The notes under the pieces were generated by a model. That model was not told the DNA's origin. It did not search any database and saw nothing but the letters and a program-made list of their open reading frames with translations. A stretch of DNA of 6,653 nt, from positions 1 to 6,653 of the forward strand of contig JAIXTU010000156.1 of the NCBI GenBank assembly GCA_027483785.1. Direction: 5' to 3'. The stretch is from Flavobacterium sp. (lineage in GTDB: Bacteria; Bacteroidota; Bacteroidia; Flavobacteriales; Flavobacteriaceae). This document shows positions 1-4,683 of the stretch, one piece after another. Numbering within the stretch: position 1 is the stretch's first letter; every line of letters starts with the position of its first letter. The position numbers and the translations under genes are program-made.

Positions 1-1
1 A

Positions 2-1057
2 ATAAATTTATTTGCTTTATTTATATTGAACGGTAAGAATATTATAACGCCAAATGGAAACCTTAATTTTATTATTCCCAATAATTTATTGCGAGGGACT
101 GTTTTTGATACCATTAGATATGATATTTTAAAAAAGAATAATATTTATTCCATAGTTGATCTAGGTGCTGGTATTTTTGATAAAGTTACCGCATCAACAA
201 TTTTATTTCAAATTGGAAATAATATAGAAAATCCTGAAACAAAAATAGTTACCGAAGTTAAATCATTATCTGATAAAATTTATAATTCAAAAAAAATTAA
301 TCGTGCTGATTTTTTAAAAAACACAAGTTATACTTTTAATATTATGCTTGATGAAAAGCAACTTTCTTTAAGTAATAGAATTAAAGAAAATAAAGTTCAT
401 TTTGGAAATTATTGTGTTGATATTATTGAAGGCATTGTGGCGCACAAACATTTGATTTTTCCGCAAAAAAGCAATAATACATTTGAACTTTTAGAAGGAA
501 AGGATATCAAAAGATTTAAAATTAATGAGGCAAATAATCATATTCTTTGGAATTTGAATGAAATTCACAGAAAACGACCTGATTATTTATGGGAAGAACC
601 TAAGAAAATTGTAATGCAACGAATAAGTGGCGGGACTATGCCACTCGTAGCTGCTATTGATAAGAAAAAAAGAAAAGCATTTGCTTCAGTAAATAATATA
701 GTTTTAAAAAATGATTATAAAGACTGTTATGAGTTTTTTACAGGACTACTCAATTCAAAATTGATTAATTGGTTTTACGCTAACAACTTTTCAAATAATT
801 CAAGTTTAACCGTTAATATTTCTAAAACTTTTTTAGAAACTCTTCCTATTTCATTTCCCAAAAAACATCAAATACCTTTATTTAATAAAGTTATAATTGA
901 TTTAGAAGAGACTTTTGGAACAGATGCATTTGATGATTTAAATAATAGATTGAATGTAATGGTTTACAAACTTTACGAGCTTACTTATGATGAAGTTTTA
1001 GTGGTAGATCCGGAGTTTGGGTTAAGCGAGCACGAATATAATAAGTACGAGTACTAA
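2..1057 (+). CDS. Eco57I/TaqI-type adenine-N6 DNA methyltransferase, C-terminal part (5' truncated by window edge)
   Basis: Probable S-adenosylmethionine-dependent adenine methyltransferase of the type IIG/Eco57I class, acting on host DNA within a restriction-modification or related defence system. The frame is open to the left edge, reading NLFALFI then ITPNGNLNFIIPNNLLRG, which matches the segment after the catalytic NPPY motif in this family. The TTG at 26 is therefore an internal Leu codon, not a start, and the SAM-binding and catalytic motifs must lie upstream. Next comes DLGAGIFDKVTASTILF (from about nt 158), typical of the end of the methylase fold. A TaqI_C-like target-recognition region follows (LLEGKDIKRF at about nt 488, then LLNSKLINWFYANNFSN and TFLETLPIS). 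The ending, with MVYKLYELTYDEVLVVDPEF, is the usual C-terminus of these enzymes and ends at TAA 1055-1057. Whether the missing N-terminus carries a nuclease domain cannot be seen. The gene is followed by a 105-base gap, then the DUF4062 gene on the same strand. Confidence 0.85.
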   Translation: MNLFALFILNGKNIITPNGNLNFIIPNNLLRGTVFDTIRYDILKKNNIYSIVDLGAGIFDKVTASTILFQIGNNIENPETKIVTEVKSLSDKIYNSKKINRADFLKNTSYTFNIMLDEKQLSLSNRIKENKVHFGNYCVDIIEGIVAHKHLIFPQKSNNTFELLEGKDIKRFKINEANNHILWNLNEIHRKRPDYLWEEPKKIVMQRISGGTMPLVAAIDKKKRKAFASVNNIVLKNDYKDCYEFFTGLLNSKLINWFYANNFSNNSSLTVNISKTFLETLPISFPKKHQIPLFNKVIIDLEETFGTDAFDDLNNRLNVMVYKLYELTYDEVLVVDPEFGLSEHEYNKYEY

Positions 1058-1162
1058 AAAGTTAATAAATAAGTAAAAAATAATCTAAACGTAAACACCA
1101 GTAAACAAAGGGTTTTTAATGATATTGCCACGATGTTACCCTCATCAATGAGGGAAACATAA
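1058..1162 (+). other. Intergenic leader between methyltransferase and DUF4062 gene
   Basis: No gene is supported here. The stretch is A-rich and holds two GTAAAC direct repeats one helical turn apart (1091-1096 and 1101-1106), preceded by the related CTAAAC at 1085-1090. It then has two very short ATG-started frames (1119-1151, encoding ten residues, and 1133-1162, encoding nine) and the hairpin at 1135-1158. The second short frame ends in TAA 1160-1162, directly abutting the ATG of the DUF4062 gene in the same frame. I see no clear Bacteroidota promoter (TTTG / TAnnTTTG). Any regulatory role is inferred. Confidence 0.4.
1135..1158 (+). promoter_or_regulatory. Hairpin/dyad covering the ribosome-binding region of the DUF4062 gene
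   Basis: CCCTCAT (1139-1145) and ATGAGGG (1148-1154) are perfect 7-bp complements around a 2-base centre. GTT (1135-1137) and AAC (1156-1158) extend the stem by 3 bp past an A-A mismatch. The right arm contains GAGGG at 1150-1154 (SD-like), 8 bases before the ATG at 1163. If formed in RNA, the stem would bury that sequence. As DNA it could be an operator. It is not followed by a T-run, so a terminator is unlikely. Confidence 0.4.
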
Positions 1163-1789
1163 ATGAAGGTAAAACACGCTGAATTAGCAAAAAGAATTAT
1201 GGCACAAAAGAAGCGAAAATTAAAAATAATGGTAGGTTCTACTGTTTATGGGTTTGAAGACCAACTCTCTCAAATTGTGGCACAGTTACAACTTTTAAAT
1301 TATGATGTGATGAATTCTCACAATGGTAGTATAAAAGTAAATCCTCATTTGTCTAACTTAGATAATTGCTTGGCAGCAGTTGAAGAGTGTGATTTATTTT
1401 TAGGAATTATCAGACCCTATTATGGTACCGGAAATATAGATGGTACAAACATCACTTTTGCTGAAATAAAAAAAGCCATTGAACTCCAAAAGCCATACTG
1501 GTTTTTAGTGCATCGTGATGTGGTTTTTGCTCGATTGCTGTTTGATAAAATGAAACTTTCCAATGGTGCTACAATTGAAATTGAACCCAATAAGTTTTTT
1601 GACCAACGAACCATTGCTATTTACAATTATGTAATTCAAAATCACGTTCAAGTAAAATTACGTAACGGAAACTGGGCACAAGAGTTTTACAGATTAGATG
1701 AAATGATGACCTACATAACTACTCAATTTTCTGATTTAGATTTTGTACAGAATATTTTAAACGAAAAACCAAAAGACGATGGACAATAG
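1163..1789 (+). CDS. DUF4062 domain protein
   Basis: A 208-residue soluble protein with no signal peptide or membrane segment, recognised from the DUF4062 pattern. Visible parts are a first beta strand and loop KIMVGSTVYGFEDQL (residues 21-35), NSHNGSIKVNP (51-61), NCLAAVEECDLFLGIIRPYYGTG (68-90), and TFAEI (98-102) with conserved-looking Glu101. The segment PYWFLVHRDVVFARLLF follows. The order (strand/STV motif, CD-x-FLG strand, YG loop, then a T/S-x-x-E helix) recalls TIR and nucleoside-deoxyribosyltransferase-like folds, so a nucleotide-sensing or nucleotide-cleaving role is possible. This is inference, and DUF4062 has no single established function. The upstream codon is TAA, so 1163 is the first ATG of the frame. 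Met13 (ATG at 1199, giving MAQKKRKLKIMV) is a credible alternative start closer to the domain. The 3' end overlaps the next gene by 11 bases, implying translational coupling and a functional pair. Confidence 0.8.
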   Translation: MKVKHAELAKRIMAQKKRKLKIMVGSTVYGFEDQLSQIVAQLQLLNYDVMNSHNGSIKVNPHLSNLDNCLAAVEECDLFLGIIRPYYGTGNIDGTNITFAEIKKAIELQKPYWFLVHRDVVFARLLFDKMKLSNGATIEIEPNKFFDQRTIAIYNYVIQNHVQVKLRNGNWAQEFYRLDEMMTYITTQFSDLDFVQNILNEKPKDDGQ

Positions 1790-3218
1790 TTTTATTATAG
1801 ACAACTTGTTACAACAACAAGAAGGAAATCGTTTGGAGTATATGGCAAAACCTACCAAGGATGCTATTGCCAAAACAATTACTGCTTTTATAAATACTCA
1901 AGGTGGTGATTTGCTTATTGGTGTTGACGATAATAAAAAAGTGGTGGGTATAGAAAATGCGGAAAAGTTTAAAGTAATCATTCAAAGATTATTAATTGAA
2001 ACGATTAAGCCTATTGCTCCAATTTCAGTTCAGGTCATTAATTATAAAAAGAAGGAACTTATACTAATTAGTGTTTGGGAAGGTGCAAAAAAACCGTATC
2101 AATTTAAAGGGAAAATATACAGCAGAGAAAATGATGCTACTAAAGTTTCCAATTTAGAAACCTTGTCTTCATTAGTAAATCAAAGAAAAAAAGCAGATTT
2201 CGAGTGGGAACGCCGTACCGTGTTAGGTGCAACTATCAATGATTTAGACCTAGAAGAAATCAACCAAACCATAACGCTTTACAGAGCCTATAAACCAGAT
2301 AGCGTCATTGAAGATGCCGAAGATTTTCTATATCAAATGGGATTATTACAAAGTGGTAGTTTAACGAATGCTGCTATCGTACTTTTTGGTAAAAAACCGG
2401 CTCGATTTATTCCACAATCCAGAATTAGATTAACAATTTATCCATCAAATAAAAGTGGTGATGTTTTCTTAAACGATAGAATATTAGAGGGAAATATTTT
2501 TAAAAACATAACCACAATTATAGATTTTTTTGCCATTTACTTTGGAAAAAAATTAATTGTAGACGGTAATATCAGAACTGAAAAAACAAACTATCCACTT
2601 TTTGCAATGAGAGAAGGTATTCTTAACGCTATCGTACATCGTGATTACAATTCAGTTAATGGTTTTATGCAAATTTCTATTTTTAGTGATAGAACTGAAA
2701 TCTCAAACTATGGTGGATTGCCTAACGGAATTACTATTAAAGACCTTAAAAGAGAACACAATTCAGTGCTAAGAAATCCTGATATTGCACAGATATGTTT
2801 CATTAGAAAATATATTGAAATGTTAGGTAGTGGTACATTAAGGATGATAAATGATTGTAAAAACAATGGTTTTAAAGCTCCTGTTTGGACAGATAAAGAT
2901 GATATTACAACTGTTGCTTTTCCTGAACTTACAATGGTCGGAACAGCTAGTGAGGGTGTAAATGAGGGTGTAAATGAGGGTGTAAATGAGGGTGTAAATA
3001 GAGTAGGTTTTGATGATGAAAGTGAGGGTGTAAATGATGACCTAAATATGATTTTAAAGCTAATAGATAAAGAGCCAGGTATTAAAGCTCCAAGAATAGC
3101 AGAACAACTACAAAAAGGATTATCAACGGTAGAACGTTATATAAAGAAGTTAAGGGATCAAAATTATATTGAGTTTAGAGGTGCAGCTAAAAATGGAGGG
3201 TATCACAGAATGACTTAA
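1779..3218 (+). CDS. Schlafen AlbA_2 / GHKL-ATPase-like protein with EGVN linker and winged helix (COG2865 type)
   Basis: A 479-residue cytoplasmic protein. Residues about 10-130 form a Schlafen AlbA_2 domain: E15-x4-E20, the helix with TAFINTQGGDLLIGVDDN (35-52), then VVGI. E15, E20 and D50/D51 could match the acidic triad of Schlafen nucleases, but activity is not shown. Residues about 195-390 look like the COG2865 ATP-binding domain (HATPase_c_4): FGKKPARFIP, REGILNAIVHRDY (278-290; N-box-like E279 and N283), NYGGLPNGI, NPDIAQ, EMLGSGTLRM. Residues 392-407 are four EGVN repeats, with a fifth at 416-419. Residues about 420-479 form a winged helix-turn-helix (IAEQLQKGLSTVERYIKKLRD, ending in a GGYH wing), so DNA binding is likely. 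The ATG lies inside the DUF4062 gene, pointing to coupled translation. Family members are often annotated as transcriptional regulators or RecG-like ATP-binding proteins. A regulator or defence sensor are both possible. The C-terminus looks complete, yet another family tail follows immediately. Confidence 0.85.
   Translation: MDNSFIIDNLLQQQEGNRLEYMAKPTKDAIAKTITAFINTQGGDLLIGVDDNKKVVGIENAEKFKVIIQRLLIETIKPIAPISVQVINYKKKELILISVWEGAKKPYQFKGKIYSRENDATKVSNLETLSSLVNQRKKADFEWERRTVLGATINDLDLEEINQTITLYRAYKPDSVIEDAEDFLYQMGLLQSGSLTNAAIVLFGKKPARFIPQSRIRLTIYPSNKSGDVFLNDRILEGNIFKNITTIIDFFAIYFGKKLIVDGNIRTEKTNYPLFAMREGILNAIVHRDYNSVNGFMQISIFSDRTEISNYGGLPNGITIKDLKREHNSVLRNPDIAQICFIRKYIEMLGSGTLRMINDCKNNGFKAPVWTDKDDITTVAFPELTMVGTASEGVNEGVNEGVNEGVNRVGFDDESEGVNDDLNMILKLIDKEPGIKAPRIAEQLQKGLSTVERYIKKLRDQNYIEFRGAAKNGGYHRMT
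2952..3035 (+). repeat. 12-bp tandem repeat encoding EGVN
   Basis: Four perfect tandem copies of GAGGGTGTAAAT run from 2952 to 2999, and a fifth identical copy sits at 3024-3035 after 24 bases of unique sequence. Each unit encodes Glu-Gly-Val-Asn, making a flexible linker between the ATPase-like domain and the winged helix. Units are multiples of three, so copy changes by slippage would alter linker length without a frameshift. EGVN-type linkers recur in this protein family (recalled, not searched). Confidence 0.95.
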
Positions 3219-3263
3219 TACAGAACCTCTTGCTCTTAATACAGAACCTCAAGTCTTAATACA
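3214..3263 (+). repeat. CTTAATACA direct repeats encoding the LNTEP linker
   Basis: CTTAATACAGAACCTC occurs at 3214-3229 and again at 3235-3250, a 21-base period giving the heptads LNTEPLA and LNTEPQV. A third CTTAATACA at 3255-3263 is offset by one base, so it reads LIQ in the tail frame. Further TTAATACA copies occur at 3526-3533 and 3547-3554 in the spacer after the tail. Confidence 0.85.
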
Positions 3264-3283
3264 AGAGCTACCTTATGGATTAA
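3256..3283 (+). repeat. 28-bp element, copy A (inside the orphan tail)
   Basis: This segment matches the spacer element at 3547-3574 at 23 of 28 positions. It is an imperfect dyad: 9 of 12 positions of its arms pair (TTAATACAAGAG and CTTATGGATTAA). It encodes LIQELPYGL of the tail. Like copy B, it is preceded by a TTAATACA about 20 bases upstream. Confidence 0.6.
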
Positions 3284-3546
3284 AAGAAAAAATTAAACAA
3301 CTAGATCCGAGAGAAGTAGATATTGAAAAAATTAAAGACTTGATTTATGAGATTTGTAAAAATAAAAGTTGCTCAGTAAAAGAATTATCTGTTTTACTCA
3401 ATAGAAAAGAGAACACTGCTTTTAGAAATTACATAGTGCCGTTAAAAGAAGACGGTAGATTAGTATATACAATACCAGATATGCCCAATCATCCTGACCA
3501 AGCATATCAATCAAAATAAATAATTTTAATACAAAGGTTTCAATAC

Positions 3547-3574
3547 TTAATACATAAGCTGACTTATGTATTAA
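3547..3574 (+). promoter_or_regulatory. Perfect 12-bp inverted repeat upstream of the PLD-helicase gene (element copy B)
   Basis: TTAATACATAAG (3547-3558) and CTTATGTATTAA (3563-3574) are exact reverse complements around the 4-base centre CTGA. The right arm ends 20 bases before the ATG at 3595. It could be an operator for a dimeric winged-helix protein or an RNA hairpin in the leader. It is followed by AAAAATAAGG rather than T-rich sequence, so it is not a typical intrinsic terminator on the + strand. It is also a diverged copy of 3256-3283. Confidence 0.65.
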
Positions 3575-3594
3575 AAATAAGGATAACTAAAACG

Positions 3595-4683
3595 ATGGCA
3601 AACAATTTCATTACAAATAATAAAACCCATAAATCGCTAAAAGGGCGATTAAATACATTAATCGGAATTAGTGATGAACTTAAATTTTTAGTAGGCTTCT
3701 TTTACTTTTCAGGCTGGGAAGAACTTTTTGAAAATCTTAAAAAGAACAAAAATCTAACGCTAAAATTATTGGTTGGGCTGCAAGTAGATCAAATCCTAAA
3801 TAAAATTGTAGAACACGGCAGTCAGGAAGAAGAGCAATCACAAGACGACCAATTCAATCAATTCATGACTTCAATGGGAAATGCCATTAACAACGAAGAA
3901 ATGGATACGGAAACGTTCTACAATCAAGTAGAATTTTTCATACAAATGCTAAACGAAAAGCGATTAATAATTCGCAAAACAGAAAATTCAAACCACGCTA
4001 AGCTGTACCTATTTCGATTGAAAGAAGAACAAGCAGAAATACAAGCAATGGCGGGACAATTTATAACGGGTAGCAGTAATTTAACACGAGCTGGCTTATC
4101 AGGGCAAGAAGAATTCAATGTTGAAATTAAAGACTATGGCTTTACTGAGGCTGAAAATTACTTTGATGAATTGTGGGGACGAGCTATTCCAATTTCAGAA
4201 ATCGAGAACAGAAGAGCGTTTCTCATTCAATTCATTCAGCACAAATCCCAAGCAGCATCGATTACACCATTTGAAGCTTATGTTTTAATACTGAAAACCT
4301 ATTTAGACTTACAGCAACAAAAACAAATTAAGCCTGAAGTAGAAAATCTTTTGGAGGAAATTGGATTTAAAAAATACAGTTACCAAACGGATGCTGTAAA
4401 TCAAGCACTATCAATTATTCAAGAATATAATGGTGTAATTATTGCAGATGTGGTAGGTTTAGGAAAATCAGTTATTGCTTCATTAATCGCAAAGAATCTT
4501 GGTAAAAGAGGAATGGTTATTTGCCCTCCTGGACTGATAGGAGACAAAACATATAGCACTGGTTGGTGGGGATATATAAACGATTTTAAGCTATACGATT
4601 GGGAAGTAGAAAGCCTCGGTAAACTGGAAGATTTAGCCGATACTATTCAAAGTAAAGGAATTGAAGTAGTAATTGTAGATTAA
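3595..4683 (+). CDS. Truncated PLD-family nuclease/helicase N-terminal product, 362 residues
   Basis: This is the only product expected by ordinary translation of the broken helicase gene. Residues about 1-200 form a phospholipase D-like domain: H134-A-K136-LYLF is the HxK motif, and GSSNLTRAGL (159-168) with QEEFNVEI completes a single HKD site, so a dimer would be needed for nuclease activity. The Asp usually found a few residues after the HxK lysine is not evident. Residues about 255-362 begin a SNF2-like helicase domain with a Q-motif-like YQTDAVNQA and the Walker A motif ADVVGLGKS (284-292, Lys291). The protein ends at VIVD, one residue into the DEAH box. It keeps the whole nuclease domain but lacks Walker B and every later helicase motif, so it should not work as a motor. 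The start ATG at 3595 is preceded by A-rich sequence and a weak AAGGA at 3579-3583. Confidence 0.75.
   Translation: MANNFITNNKTHKSLKGRLNTLIGISDELKFLVGFFYFSGWEELFENLKKNKNLTLKLLVGLQVDQILNKIVEHGSQEEEQSQDDQFNQFMTSMGNAINNEEMDTETFYNQVEFFIQMLNEKRLIIRKTENSNHAKLYLFRLKEEQAEIQAMAGQFITGSSNLTRAGLSGQEEFNVEIKDYGFTEAENYFDELWGRAIPISEIENRRAFLIQFIQHKSQAASITPFEAYVLILKTYLDLQQQKQIKPEVENLLEEIGFKKYSYQTDAVNQALSIIQEYNGVIIADVVGLGKSVIASLIAKNLGKRGMVICPPGLIGDKTYSTGWWGYINDFKLYDWEVESLGKLEDLADTIQSKGIEVVIVD
4681..4683 (+). other. In-frame TAA at the DEAH-box glutamate codon
   Basis: The sequence GTA-GAT-TAA-GCT-CAT reads V-D-stop-A-H. Family members have D-E-A/S-H here, and GAA to TAA is a single G-to-T change. The affected residue, codon 363, is the glutamate expected to activate water for ATP hydrolysis. 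Confidence 0.9.

Larger units (their letters stand above)
3214..3519 (+). pseudogene. Orphan C-terminal module of a second COG2865-type ATP-binding protein
   Basis: The frame is open from 3214 (just after an in-frame TGA at 3211-3213) to TAA 3517-3519 and has no ATG near its beginning. It encodes LNTEPLALNTEPQV, then LIQELPYGLKEKIKQLD, then a helical region with DLIYEICKNKSCSVKELSVLLNR. It ends with LKEDGRLVYTIPDMPNHPDQAYQ. The LNTEP-type linker followed by an LP-x-x-L-K helix and a terminal P-x-x-P-N-HP-x-QAY is, from memory, the standard alternative C-terminus of AlbA_2/COG2865 proteins, with a winged-helix-like fold that probably binds DNA. No N-terminal domains precede it in this frame. 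The upstream gene of the same family ends at 3218 in a different frame. It is best read as a remnant left by deletion or exchange of the body of a paralogue, or as a silent C-terminal cassette. Fusion by frameshift is considered under findings. The family assignment rests on motif recall. Confidence 0.65.

Noticed and set aside
26..28. TTG at 26 as a start codon for the methyltransferase
   Set aside because: The frame is open to the window edge and the preceding residues NLFALFI fit the conserved segment of the family, so this is an internal Leu codon of a truncated gene.
1058..1162. Promoter with Bacteroidota consensus in the intergenic gap
   Set aside because: No TTTG / TAnnTTTG pair at the right spacing is visible. 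Read-through from the methyltransferase gene is equally possible.
3214..3574. CRISPR-like array from the repeated TTAATACA units
   Set aside because: Copies are too short, irregularly spaced (about 21, 20, 270 and 21 bases) and partly explained by heptapeptide coding repeats.
3547..3580. Intrinsic terminator after the AlbA_2 gene
   Set aside because: The stem is A+T-rich and is followed by an A-run, not a T-run, on the + strand. No convergent gene needs a terminator on the other strand.
4681..4683. TAA reassigned to glutamate (alternative genetic code)
   Set aside because: TAA is the natural end of the methyltransferase, the AlbA_2 ATPase and the orphan tail in this window, and no bacterial code with TAA as Glu is known.
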